Positions 52,101-64,000 of a stretch of 64,000 nucleotides of DNA are shown here, piece after piece. Origin of the DNA: Trichoplax sp. H2 (lineage: Eukaryota; Placozoa; Uniplacotomia; Trichoplacea); assembly GCA_003344405.1 (NCBI GenBank), contig NOWV01000003.1, positions 496,001-560,000 of the forward strand. Direction: 5' to 3'. Position 1 is the first letter of the stretch. Every line of letters starts with the position of its first letter. The translations under genes and the position numbers were made by a program. Under the pieces are notes generated by a model. The model had not been told where the DNA came from and searched no databases. It saw only the letters and a program-made list of their open reading frames with translations.

Positions 52101-52652
52101 TGCTAAATTTTTGCACATATACGTCTTGTAGACGCTATCATACGCGTATAAATCACTTACTATACCGCATAGATAAGGTAAAATCAAAAATAGTCAGAGT
52201 ATCCTTTCAATTTCGTAAAAATTGCATGTGTTAAAACTTACTCCGTAATGCAATCGCTGAAGAACTGAACTTTCATGATTGGTGATAGCTGAGTTGTTTG
52301 ATATTTCTTCAAACGTAGAAACTGATACGGTTCATAACTATAACGGTAAAGAAATGTTGTTAGCCATTACTTAGTCTGCAGTGGAGAAATACAGCAAAAT
52401 GATAACTCGATATCTTAAATACGCGTAAAAATTTAACTTCGCAAGGTATGAAGCAGAGCTAGTCAACTTCAATCTTTTTCTAAATTTGTTGCAGTAAGCA
52501 CAAGTAAATTGACATAGCGGATCGAACGATCTTAAGTTAACCTAATATACCTCATGATTAGCAATTGCTTGTAGCTGTTTCAATAAAGCTCTAGCAGGTT
52601 CGTGCACACTTTTGTAGTTTCGCAATAAAGGTAAATTCCTCGGTATAATTTC
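49124..52652 (-). CDS. ZCCHC8: ZCCHC8, zinc-knuckle and PSP-domain subunit of the NEXT complex
   Basis: Exons 52652-52551, 52321-52242, 51516-51450, 51322-51236, 51173-51076, 50913-50866, 50773-50719, 50622-50540, 50452-50390, 50319-50174, 50104-50075, 49954-49890, 49762-49682, 49607-49517, 49428-49124; 466 residues kept in frame, start codon not found. Seen: SPIMKVQFFSDCIT (conserved N-terminal block), an acidic DSDESDHSD run, knuckle CFNCDGNHCLADC, VSRKRKEY, the PSP domain (IPPYLYRMRELGYP), FPGLNVPLP and a C-terminal VAEPTGRYENLKVIL that matches the MTR4-activating tail. Known: ZCCHC8 with RBM7 and MTR4 feeds nuclear RNAs to the exosome. The knuckle has CX2CX3HX4C, one residue shorter than the usual CX2CX4HX4C. 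The 5' exons and the 51076 donor are the weakest parts. Confidence 0.87.
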
Positions 52653-52679
52653 CTAGTACTGTAACAAGCAGTTGCACGT

Positions 52680-53095
52680 CATACTGTACTGTACTGTACA
52701 GTACTATCTTGACAATATACTGTACTGTATCAAGATTCAATGATCATAAAATACCCGTACTGTACTGTACGTACAGTATAGTACAGTACAGTATACTGAG
52801 TTCGAGTGTGAACATTCAGTGTACTGTACTCTACAGTGTACAGTACAGTGGTGAAGTGCGTACTGTACAGTACTGTACAGTAATGACTATTGTACTGTAC
52901 TGTAACTTACAGTACTGTACTGTACAGAGTGATTATTGTACAGTACTGTAATTGATTACTGTACTGTACAGTACTGTATTACTGTAACTTACTGTACAGT
53001 AGTACTGTACTGTACACTGTACAGTACAACCAGAATTCTACCGGAGAAAAGTTAGTGTACAGTACTGTACTGTACCGTACAGTACAGTACTTACA
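52680..53095. repeat. GTAC-W array between ZCCHC8 and RNF10
   Basis: Near-continuous GTAC tetramers spaced by A or T. The last unit also provides the GTAAGTAC donor of the candidate exon ending at 53095. Confidence 0.9.
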
Positions 53096-53178
53096 GTGTA
53101 GCCTCATCTCACTGGCCTGCCTAATAAGCCATTCCAAGCAATCCGCAGCAGTCTGCAGTCTGTCTGCATCGATCCAAG
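53095..53178 (-). CDS. Candidate orphan exon (5' exon of ZCCHC8?)
   Basis: An 84-nt open stretch between an AG (GATAG|CT) and a consensus donor (CACT|GTAAGT) reads as an amphipathic helix containing CLEWLIRQASEMR. This is locally GC-richer than its surroundings. Its phase (1 to 1) does not join directly to the exon at 52652 (phase 0), so another exon would be needed. Confidence 0.3.
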
Positions 53179-53533
53179 CTATCTTTCATTTCAGTCGTTG
53201 TTTCACCTTATGAGTGTTGCTGCTGCTGGAAAGCTTCCGGCAAAAGGTTTATTAAATCGTACAAATCTTTGCGGTCAAGAATTTAGTTTCTTTACAACTA
53301 AATTCTGCTTCCTTTCCAACCCCTTTTATTGATATCCATTCTTTCCTCATAACGTGTAATCTTACACAACGTATATATACATATTTTTACATTTTATCAT
53401 TTCCACCATGGACTCTGGTTATTCGTATTAAGTTAAAAATTAGTCATGCATAGTAATAATACAATTCAAAGTTTCTCTTCAAATTTAAAACTTGGTTCTA
53501 TTAATAAACAATTTTTGGTGCGTCTCGTCAAAA

Positions 53534-56500
53534 ATGACTCAAAACGCGGACGATTCAACAGCGGTGGAATGCTTGCTATCAAGCAACGAAGGTATGAAAG
53601 AACAAATTCTTTAAAGTTGTATGTACAGTATATACGCATTTTTACAATAGTAACCCTAGTATACCAAGATTCTAATCTTTATTAACTTAAATTACTTGAA
53701 TCTACGTATGGATCCTCTTATTGTTCTGATTGCTCAATGCTGTATGCCTTTGATAAAGCTCTGAAATAGAGATAAATTAAAAAAAATGTGCTTTACGCTC
53801 GAATACTGTAGTCGGTCAGCGCAGTGATCGAAAGAAGTCCTGTATTTTATTATCATACTGTACAGTACATGTGATCGTATTACTTGTACAGTACATAATA
53901 CTATACTGTATACTGTAAGTCGCTGGTGCATAACTGTTTATTCAATGTTCGTGTATTACTAACAGTAAATAAATTACAATTCAACAGAAATAGCGATATG
54001 AATGTAAAAATCAGTAGGTTAGGTGGGAATTTTTTTCACAAATTACCAAGATTAAGTACTAAGTATCTTTATTAAATCAAAAGTTTTTAATCTTTCTTCA
54101 ACATATCCTTACTTCGTCATGCTATGATATATTAATTCTCAATCTCTATATCACGCTATTATCATAAATTTATATTTTGTGATTCAAGAAATATATTGTA
54201 TATAACGCTTAAGGAATTATCTGGATTTAGTATTAGCGAACAATCTATTATTGCAATAAAATGGAGTTCTACAAAAGTTAGCGCTAGATATATAATAAGA
54301 CGTAATTAAGATGGATTTTATTTGTATTCCCTACATCACTGAGATGGAGAATACAAGAAAGATAGTCAATTGTCCATTGACTCTGCCGGACCATTTTGCA
54401 CTCCGCTAGCTAATCGATCTGCCGTTGGAACACCGATTGATAATCGGAAGGAAGAAAAGGTCAAAACTCGCAAAAATCAAAGGGTATATTCAGACCAGTT
54501 TTAAATTTTGGTTTGAAGGTAATGGTATTGAGAACTGAAACACTTTATCTATTTATGTAGTTCGACCTAACTAGGGATGTACCTCGGGAAAGAGGGCGGA
54601 AGAAGGCTGGGCAATCAATAAACCATTTGCTTAATTTTACAATATCATCTGAAGATTATCCAACGGATACTCACGGTCATCATCGCAGAAATCCAAAATA
54701 TCGCGTTTCTACTTTTAATAAGGAACAATATTTGCAAGCTAAGTGAGTATTCTAATAATGCCTGGTAAAGGCGAGCTACTTACCCTATAGATTGGTCATG
54801 TTTCTAAGCAGAGGATTCTATAAGAACGACAAAATATTTTGACAGCACAAATTTTTTTGTAGCTGCCAATTCTTAGTTCGCGCCGATGGTGATTACGCAC
54901 TTCACAACATTGATCCTGATGTTCTCGTCCAATGGGATAACATCGAACAAGTAGTAAGCCATGGTTAAGCTGTATCGCTGACGTTTTAATAGTATTATTT
55001 AAAACTATTAAACAAAATGCTTGAGCATACATATCCAACTTTTTTGGTATTTGTATAAGAATGTAGCAATTCTGTAGCATGATTATTTATTTTGCAATGT
55101 AGCGGCTATGGTGCCATGAACTACCGTCTTGTCCGATTTGTTTGTACCCACCTACCGCTGGTAAAGCATATAATGATATTTTCTAGTTTTTTATTTGAAC
55201 TGGAATTACCTGTTATAAATATCTAAATATGAATACTTTTTCTTTTAGCTAAAATTACCAGATGCGGCCATATTTTCTGCTGGCCTTGTATATTGCATTA
55301 TTTGTCTTTGGTAAGCCAATTATAATAGTTAAAAGTATACGCATGTAATTGGTAGATTTAGTGATTTTAAAACATGTGTTTTCACTTAGACCGAAAAGAG
55401 TTGGAAAAAATGCCCTCTCTGCCAAGAGGCAGTTCATCAAGTAGATTTAAAAAGGTAGATTTAATGTCTATCTACTACTATTACGGTTGTTAGTAATGTG
55501 TTACCTGATCATGACCTTATCTATTTAGTGTAATCAGTATTGCTAAGCATCGCTATGCACTGGGAGAGGATATTACGCTATGTCTAATGCGAAGACGTAA
55601 GGTATCAAACAGAACATTTGCAGCATAAGCACTTTATACCAACTCACGCTATTTTACGAACCGGTTACTACAGGATTCAACCATGGTACAGATAGCATCT
55701 GAATTGGATGATGTTCTGAGAACATCCTATATTGAAGGTATACAGCAAACTGGTGATATATTATTATGATGGAGTGAATAAAGTCTTTAGAGTGATAAAA
55801 TGTCTCAATTATTGAGAGAAATACGCTTATGGCTGCAGCTACCTTTGATTGATAAGCTATTTTAAACCGTATTCTAGATTATCGGGAAACATTTTCGAAG
55901 CTAATTTTAATAACAACCGATCAAGTTATTAAAAGGGTAATTTCACAATATGAGATAGTTTATAAAATTCAAAAGCGGTAAACATTATGCACTAATCAAC
56001 TACATATTATACATGTATTCAGATAATTCAAGAAGAAGAAAGGATTCTTAGAGAAACTTTGGGTAGCACTGTCTGTCTTGAGGTCTATAAATTATTAGTT
56101 TCTATAAAATTTTATCAAAAAGCGAAAATTTATTGCATTCTGTACTACTTTACACGTGATAGCTATATAGGTATTTATTGCTGTATGCTACTTTATTTAT
56201 TTATTTATTAATAGGTATTTACACGTATTTTCTTGCTGTAGGTGGAAGAACTCACATACATCAACCGAGCCTTAGATCTACTCCAGGTTAACTGCTTTCT
56301 ATAATGTATTTTGCTGCTCTCTTTAGTTGTTGAACATACTTCTGTGTGTAAATCACTTACCCGTGGATGTACTCTATGTAATCGCATTGTTGCTTGCTAT
56401 TGTAAATCCGTAGGTTCGAAAGAAGCAACTTACGGAAATTGACAGTATTTGTGTTGATGAAGTGGAGCACTCAAAGAACACATCTTTAAATACTCAGGTT

Positions 56501-58929
56501 AATACACAGAATTTTAATTTAATATCAGCATGCAAACTTTATCTCTTAAATTTATTGAATATTGAATTTGTAACTTAAAAGTATTTTAAATTAATGTCTC
56601 GTACGTTAGGATGCTAAAAGCACACACACAAACGCAAGTGCTGCCAAAGTCAACCACCAAGATGTCTTACAGAGAATTTCTGATGAGCCAAACGATATCG
56701 GAAGTGCCGTGTAAGTATCGAGAATGTTACATTCGTATTATATAGGGAGTGATACTTAATGTCATAACATTACCGTAATGATATTTACAGCAGTTTTTTA
56801 ATGTGTGACCTGTATAGATAATTAAAGTAATTTTCTTTAGTAGTAGCGATAAATTAGCAATGGCTCAACCACCTTACGAACCTCCGGATAACTCCTACTA
56901 CCTATATCAGGGTTAGATATATTGTTATCTTTAAGTGGGATTAGGTCTTAAATAAGCACTATGATTAATAATCATGAAAAACTATTACTTATTTCTCTTA
57001 GCAAAGGACGGCCAACATATCTACTTGCATACATTTAATGCGAAGTGTTTAATTAAGGTATTAAGTTTTCTTTAGCAATGCTATTGAGAAGGTATACGAG
57101 TTGCAATACTGATATACCAATTGTTAATCGTTTTAATTAGGAATATGGTAGCCTTAAAAATGCTCCTAGAATGCTTACCGCTAGAATTGTAGACATCGAG
57201 CAATTTTCAGTGACCGAAGTATAAATACCGAACTCTATTTCGCATCTTAAAGTTATTAAATTGAATCTAGCGATTAAATGATAATTTTGATCTTAGGAAT
57301 TTCGCAGTAGAAATCGCTACCTAAGACATTTGCCACTGACATGTATGGTATACATTTGTGAACTTGATCTAAGGCAACCTACTCTTTCAAGGCCTATTCT
57401 GCAGACATTTTCAAGTACGTATAGATTTATCATATTTGATTGTCTTCATAGTACCTTAGCGATATATTTTCGTTTTAAATTAAGCATCTTATTGAATATA
57501 TTGTATGCAATTCAAGGAGAAATACGTCAGCGCAAGGAACGACGACGGAAGAAATTGTTAGCCGAGAAACGCTGTTTTACCAATAAACTTAAAGGTTATT
57601 ATTAGCGGAGATTTTCATGACAGCACTTCAATTATGTATATGATCGAACTACTCTATCACCTGTGTCACTTTACAGATAAAACAGTACCACCTCCCAATA
57701 CACTTGAAAGCTTTCCTTCCATGGGATTTGTCTTGACAGGTGCTACCGCTACGTTGTCTATCTCAACTGAACCTGTCGAAGAACCAGCTCCTGAAGGTAT
57801 TTCTTTATGAAAAGGGGCGATATTCTGGATGTATCATACTGTGATATACTGTACTTATGGTTAAGTGGACTTGTCATGCTGTGTATTTTAAGATTTGTTG
57901 CTTGTAGTAATTCACAGCACCTGATCGATCATTCTTCGTTACATTTCTGGAATATTACTTTGATCTCATCTTGATAAGCTTATAATTAAATACGACGTAT
58001 TTCATTGAAATCTTATCAGGGCTTGGTTTTTCATTAAACTGTAATACATATTATAAAGTAGATTTCTTTTTACTATTGCTGCATATATCTTCGTAGTCAT
58101 GTCAAATTTTAGATTTAACTTCTTTTATCTTGGCATCCTTTTATTAATTTTAGTATTGAATATTTGATTATATTTATTAGAATCAATCGACTCACAATCG
58201 AGTTCATGTTACGATGCGAAGAATATTGGTACGAATGATTTTACTAAATAGTTAGGCTGATTCAATTCTATTGATATTTGTATAATGAACAAGCGGTTTA
58301 AATTAATATACCTATATAGGTAGTGAATCAGAATCGTGCCGTAATTTAGATGTACAGCCTTCATTCGCTCAGGTAGTTCCTTACAGAAAATTTCCTTTAT
58401 GTATCAGAGCTTATTACGCTTGTGGTTTATACAGGCTCTTCTCAGTAATGTAAAATCTTCCGGTAATGATTTAAGTTCGGCCAACGTTCCCGAGTTTAAG
58501 GGTAAGTAAATATGGCTTATGTCTAAATGGCTTTGCCTTCTAAATATATAGTTCATATGAAGTATGTAAATCTAAAAAATTTTAGCTAGTAACCAGATAA
58601 AAATTTTCAATAGATGCATTAAGAAAGAATGAGAAGATACCTTTCAAGTTAAATGACGATTCAGATAATGATATAAATCCTATACCTTCTTACCGCGAGT
58701 CATTTATGAACTCTTTGTCTAACAATTGGGGCGTTAATCGCGAATTACGACCATTAGAAGGTAATAACAGTAGCTATAGATCAGAATTACTGGGCCATTT
58801 ATTACGATTCGACTTTTAAATCTACGTAATTATTTCGTCATTTCAGATTCTCTTAAGATTACTGGAAAAAAGAAGAAAGGCGGAAAAAAGTTACTTTTTT
58901 CCAATAGCAACCACTTAAGATATAGTTGA
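53534..58929 (+). CDS. RNF10: RING finger protein 10 (E3 ubiquitin ligase)
   Basis: Exons 53534-53591, 54344-54483, 54561-54742, 54863-54953, 55103-55160, 55249-55310, 55390-55454, 55529-55601, 55674-55737, 55878-55936, 56023-56082, 56242-56286, 56414-56497, 56610-56710, 56841-56911, 57002-57057, 57141-57218, 57297-57414, 57517-57594, 57677-57796, 58320-58372, 58435-58501, 58614-58760, 58847-58929; 670 residues (human about 811). Seen: NHLLNFT and [10 protein letters not shown], then the C3HC4 RING ([24 protein letters not shown]; about 167-210), [18 protein letters not shown], a basic RKERRRKK stretch and a KKLLFSNS tail as in the family. Known: RNF10 ubiquitinates stalled 40S ribosomal proteins and has been linked to myelin gene control. 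Two donors (56082 GTCTAT, 55454) are weak. Shorter disordered N-terminus than vertebrates. Confidence 0.93.
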
Positions 58930-60009
58930 ATCACAATTTTTAGACATTGACTCTACTGTCGAAAGGTATATGATGTGTTCGAGTGTGCTGCTAATGCATC
59001 TGAACTTTTCTGGTCTCTTAGTACGCTTTTTGAATTGCCATTAACTTAAAACATACAGATAGGGTTTAACACCTTAGATTTATCAAATTATTACACAGTT
59101 TATCAACTCGATTGATGCAGTTAGGGTGTAGTACTTTTTGAAGATCTGAAATATTTAATCTAACTTTAAGGATTAGGATTATTTTACGCGCCTATTAATC
59201 ACAACCCTTAATTCGCAATACTGTAGATGCCAACATTGTGTTATATTCGTATTTCGCTAGTCATTCAATAATTATAGTGATCATATTTTTTGTTGCTGAT
59301 TTGTTTCTGAAATTGTAATTTGTGCAGTACAGTATGTGAATCTTATGATTGATTACTCGCTGGTACTTTTTTTATGCTCTATTTACTAATTGCTATATTA
59401 CAAGACTGACAAGTAAAGTAACTTAGCTTTTTAAATACTGACCGCCAACGCTCTTACAAAAAGTAAATACATCGAATAGGTTACCTAAAATTCGCGCAGC
59501 CATCGAAGCGTTTATCGTAAAAGCCAATTACACAAAGGAAATATTTAGTCAACTCTTATATATATGGACAAAATGCTCATCATAGATTGATTATTCGTCA
59601 TGGGTGCGCTTACAGTTTATACGATTAAGATTTTTCCATTTAATAAACGTACTAAATTTGTATATTCAGTTTCTATTTCTTAACAATTATTAATTAATTA
59701 ATAAAATACCCTGAAGTTCTCTTATAAATGCAACGGGCACACTAAACGAAACAAACGTGATTCGTAATAAAAACTTTCTGAATTAATAATTCAGCCGCAT
59801 TACTTTCTTACCAAGTACTGTTATTAAAATTAAATTTTAAGCAAAGTAATAATAGTAATTATAGTTTCTAACTGTAACTCGAGGGCAAACGTACTGAGCA
59901 GTGCAGTCGCTCCATAGAGTTTTCACCCCTTTAAGTGCTAACAAGTATTACCAATTGTACTGTGCATTGGTCAACCGTCTTCTACACCCATTTAAATTCC
60001 TTGTCAAAT

Positions 60010-60730
60010 ACAGTACTGTATACTGTAGTGTACTGTACAGTACAGTATCACGCGTGGGGATTCTACAAACTTGTAGTTACAGTTACCGTACTGTACTGTG
60101 CAATCAACAACAGGATTGTCTGTATGGAGCACTGCTGTACAGTACAGTACAGTACAGTATTTGTACTGCACAGTGTACAGTACAAATTGTGAGTTCTCTA
60201 CAGTACCTAGTAGGCTAGTACAGTACTTTACGTCACGGTACTGTACTGTACTGTAGTAGTGTATGGGAGTGACAAATAGTGCGTGAACCTCGAAAAACTG
60301 GTTCAGCCCTTTCAATAATAAAATCTATTGATTTTTTATTTAAAGTAATTGATATGATTTACCCTACTGTTAATTAATTGCATCTTTTCATAATGCATAG
60401 ATTCGCTCGGTTGTGAATTTCATTGAAGATTGAGACGAAATCAGTCTACTGTACTGTATAATATACAGTATACTGTACAGTACGGTATACAGTACAGTAC
60501 TGTATTGTGCCTGCACCACACAGACTTACTGTACTCTGAAGTCTGAACTGTATGTACTATGACATTCGTATGAGATACCCTTGTACAGTACTGTGTAGTA
60601 CAGTACAGTATACAGTAGTAGGGTACTGTGCATTGTACAGTACAGTACTGTACAGGAAGGTACGGTGCACTTGTGACTGTGTACAGTACAGTATAATGAT
60701 AGGATCAATAATGATCTACTGTACTGTAGA
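60010..60730. repeat. GTAC-W arrays upstream of the CLIP-type gene
   Basis: Two blocks (60010-60260 and 60445-60730) of GTAC spaced by A or T. Open frames of 60-105 codons here on both strands are low-complexity artefacts. Confidence 0.85.
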
Positions 60731-61489
60731 CTACACTGTCAAGTGTCCAACTCGTAAACGTGTACCTTGTCTCAAAAAGTAAGATAGTCAAAACGAAATT
60801 TTATAGCTAACCAGCCCGCATCGACCTATTGGGGAATCCCTAAAAAATTTCAAGTTAGTACTATATCACGTTAACTTAGCGGTAATGATCCAATCACTAA
60901 TGTATAGTGCCATCTATAATATCTCGTATATACGTATTTTGCTTAGATGAAGTTTAGTAAATTATATTCGAAGACGAAATTCTTAAGAAATTGAACACTA
61001 TTTTTTTACCTTATGATTTATAAACTTGTACAGTATCAGTATTACTACATTCATCGAACCAAAAATGCGAACCTGCTGCTTCATTATGTGTTTCTGAAGT
61101 TACTACTGCAATAATTGCGTTTACTTCTTATTTTAAAACTTGCCTTTGGTAGAGATTGAAATACTATAGTAAATTGATTCCATCTTATACCAATTACGGG
61201 AAGAGCATATTGTAAATGGTACAGTATTTACCTCCTCACGTTTAAATCTTCAAATACACGTACCGTAAATTGAAACATAACGTACTTTCTTTATTATAAA
61301 GATTATGCTAGTTTTCAATTGATGTACTGCGCTATACGCTAGTTGTAAATCAGAATAAGATCAATGCAAAACATTTTACAGATTTTATCTGTTTATTCCG
61401 CCAGAAGAATCAGATAGCAGTCATGTCAGTCATCAATCTTGAAAATGATACTCTACATAGTCACTACTACAGTACCACTGTCAACTGTA

Positions 61490-61575
61490 CAGTACTTGCT
61501 GTACGTACTCTACTGTACAGTACTGTACCATACTGCACATACAGTACAGTATACTGTACACTGTACAGTACTATA
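61490..61575. repeat. Short GTAC-W array 240 bp before the CLIP start
   Basis: Same unit as the larger arrays. Confidence 0.85.
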
Positions 61576-61811
61576 ACATTTGATTTTAGTCTGTTGATAA
61601 TTATGTACAGTATTATTATAATAATTATCTAGGCTTAATTACACTACTGTATTATTAAGTCTTGGCATATAGGCACTTTTTCGACGTTAAAAATTCAAGT
61701 TTAAAATTAAACGGATTGCGAAGTATCTTCAGTGCATTACGATTTTAATTAAGAAACATCGACTGTTGCTAATCGCTAAATTTTTAATCGTTCTCCTTTA
61801 TTCGGAGTAGG

Positions 61812-64000
61812 ATGAGTAGAATACCATCGAATTTTGGTAAGAGTAAAATCGGTCAACCCTCGAATGGTAGTGCAGCTTTGACTCGGACAGGTTCAACGAG
61901 TAGCTCAATAAAACCTTCGTCAGGCCTTAAACCTCTTAGTAGTGCACTCAAGCCTCCTTCTGCCGGCACCAAAATATCGAAAATATCCCCCGCATCGAGC
62001 GTGAAGAGTTTTAGCACCGAGTCATCACGTTCCTCTTCTCCAACACGCCGGCCAGGCTTGCAAGCGCCTAAAGGAGTTGGAGAGATTAAAAAGCCAGTGA
62101 CCAGTGGATTAAAAGCCCCTATACCCAAAACTAGTAGTAATAAAGCCAATACTCAAACAGTCAAAAAATCTGCAAATGCAGGTCTAGCGAAGCCGAAAAC
62201 GAAAACTACCGAGGTTGCTCAGCCATCGAAGAAGGCCGTGCCTAAACTAACTTCTAGTCTTTCAAAACCTAAAGCAGCAGGTCTCCATCAAAGTGGACAT
62301 TTACAATACGGGGGTTCTTCAGCGGGTACAGCTCATAACGCAAGCCGTAGTCAATCAAGTTCGCATCATGTAACTGGCACAGATGTTACGAGACGACCAC
62401 AAACATCTTTATTTAAGAAGTCAACGTCAACTGCTTCACTATCTGGTGTTGAGGGATATGAAATTGGTGATCGTGTGATGACTAGTGGTAATAAACTAGG
62501 GACAGTATCTTACGTTGGGAAGACCCAATTTTCATCCGGCATGTGGATTGGTGTTACTTTAGATGAACCGCTCGGTAAAAATGATGGCTCGGTATCTGGA
62601 GTTGAATACTTCCGCTGTGCACCTAAGTATGGCATTTTTTGTCGACCTGAAAACGTTGAGCCTGATCGAACATTTGTTCTGAGACCATCTAGTCGGGTTA
62701 GTTCAATGTCGAGTTTAATTAGTGGTATGGAAAGTATTGCCGAAGAGGCCAACGCAGAGGTTACTGTTGGAGATCGTGTTATTGTCTATGGCAAGACAGG
62801 AACTCGTAAACAGGGTACCTTAAGATATCTTGGTAGCACCATATTTGCTTCTGGTGAATGGGCAGGTGTAGAACTAGATGATGCTTCTGGAAAGAATAAT
62901 GGCGCTGTTTCGGGAACTAGGTACAGTAAGATGATTAATATCAGGATTATGTAATGAAATGTTTCCTTGAAATCTAATTTATCAATATTACAAAAGGGCA
63001 ATATGTTATCTAGTGTATAGTTAACGTCGATTTTTACGTTATTTGCGTATGATTATGATTATAATTATATTTATTATTAATGTATTAATTAAATTAGGCA
63101 CTAAAATTAACGATACGAATATATGTTAGTTACTGCTTACAGTCGCAAACAAGAAAAAATTAATTTGAGATTGAGTAGACTTCATCAATATAATTGTATT
63201 TAAATTTAATTTAATTTGCGTAGATCTCTTTGCCATACAGTATATAGCTGTAGCTTTAATGCTAGTTATCATAAAGAACTAGATAATTACTATCATAAAA
63301 CATAATAATGCTATTTGCAATTATCTTTTAATGCAGATATTTCATGACGAAATTAGATTCTATTTGTTCATATCGATATATTGTATCTTTACTTTTTCTT
63401 TACTTATTCCTTAATTAAGGTATTTTACATGTCCTCCTAAACATGGTTTATTCGTGCCTTCACATAAAGTCGCTCCAATTCCGGTTGATGATGTCGATGA
63501 CTTTCCACCAGATGCGGGCAATATTAGCGGTGATAGAGATAATGATAAAGAGATGATAGAACTAGAGCAACAGTTGTTACAGCAACAATTTGAGTTACTA
63601 GAACAACAGATGATTGAAGAAGGGGATAGCGATGAACATTCAAATGGCCCAAACCTGAAAGAAAGTGATGAAAATAGTAACGTTTTAAAGGATAATACAC
63701 AAGTAAATCTTGAGCCCATTGACACAAATCCCATAGATACTGACGCTGATTTCGAAGCAATTGAGAAGCAAATTAATGAAAGTTTACATATGAACGAAGA
63801 GAATAACAAACTAGTTTCACCTGCGCAACCGCATATTGATAGCAGTGTAGAGCCGATTGCGAATATAGAAGATCAATCGCCAATCGAGAGTGGTACCGAA
63901 AATACAGTATCTAACCAATTAGATAACAATGTCGATGGGGATTATCTTAACCTTGAAGAAGCCGTAAAAAGTATTGATGAGATTACTAAACCATATGAAG
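61812..64000 (+). CDS. CLIP1: CLIP-type microtubule plus-end protein with two CAP-Gly domains (3' end outside window)
   Basis: Exon 61812-62920 joins 63420 onward in phase 2 (ACTAG|GTACAG to TTAAG|G), restoring [14 protein letters not shown]. Seen: a basic Ser/Lys/Pro-rich N-terminus of about 210 residues; CAP-Gly 1 (about 217-285; [30 protein letters not shown]); a Ser-rich spacer; CAP-Gly 2 (about 319-385; [18 protein letters not shown]); then an acidic, Gln/Glu-rich stretch ([12 protein letters not shown]) still open at the window edge. Known: CAP-Gly domains bind the EEY/F tails of tubulin and EB proteins; tandem domains after a basic leader are typical of CLIP-170/CLIP-115. The second domain has GKNNG instead of GKNDG. 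A coiled coil should follow beyond the edge. The ATG follows an AG-ended pyrimidine tract, so a 5' UTR intron is possible. CLIP1 versus CLIP2 cannot be told; the symbol stands for the family. Confidence 0.92.

Larger units (their letters stand above)
52653..53533. other. Head-to-head region, ZCCHC8 to RNF10
   Basis: Under 900 bp, with a dense GTAC array (52680-53095) and a possible minus-strand coding exon (53178-53095). It probably holds both promoters, or the array lies in a 5' intron of ZCCHC8. Confidence 0.5.
58930..61811. other. Gap between RNF10 3' end and CLIP 5' end
   Basis: Its left kilobase (58930-59990) is plain AT-rich DNA. GTAC arrays occur only towards the CLIP start, at 60010-60260, 60445-60730 and 61490-61575. 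No exon was recognised. Confidence 0.55.

Noticed and set aside
63411-63809. Minus-strand open frames opposite the CLIP exon
   Set aside because: Shadows of the plus-strand coding frame, which has a phase-correct splice into CAP-Gly domain 2.

Overview
This window is an intron-rich, AT-rich animal nuclear genome segment with 12 protein-coding genes. Ten have clear one-to-one counterparts in other animals. IFT22 implies cilia, and TAOK, myotubularin-FYVE, CLIP-type CAP-Gly and derlin genes fit a metazoan. The GC-poor DNA, introns mostly of 75-400 nt, and intergenic gaps of about 0.5-7 kb would suit an early-branching animal such as a placozoan. That last step is a weak inference: no marker in the window fixes the species.

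Layout, left to right: an unrecognised SAM-domain protein (-, runs off the left edge); IFT22 (+); TAO kinase (-); an unrecognised Ser/Arg-rich protein (+); VPS29 (-); an MTMR3/4-type myotubularin (+); TMX2 (-); a derlin of the DERL2 type (+); GLE1 (-); ZCCHC8 (-); RNF10 (+); a CLIP-type two-CAP-Gly protein (+, runs off the right edge). Strands alternate almost perfectly, giving head-to-head and tail-to-tail gene pairs. Exons were rebuilt by hand from reading frame, GT/AG sites, intron phase and remembered family motifs. For most genes the exon lengths sum to an intact frame, and the protein length is close to the family norm where I know it.

The genes are general cell machinery: ciliary transport (IFT22), kinase signalling (TAOK), endosomal retromer and phosphoinositide turnover (VPS29, MTMR), ER folding and ERAD (TMX2 and DERL2, which share a 675-bp head-to-head gap), mRNA export (GLE1), nuclear RNA surveillance (ZCCHC8), ubiquitin ligation (RNF10) and microtubule plus ends (CLIP).

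Non-coding DNA is dominated by arrays of the tetramer GTAC separated by one A or T. They sit in 5' (mostly head-to-head) gaps and are nearly absent from tail-to-tail gaps. Other notable points are two U12-type introns in the derlin gene, one apparently ending in GG; a 24-bp palindromic insert flanked by 8-bp direct repeats; and dispersed short motifs. I saw no transposase, reverse transcriptase, CRISPR array, rRNA or convincing tRNA. I did not find a clearly new multi-gene system.
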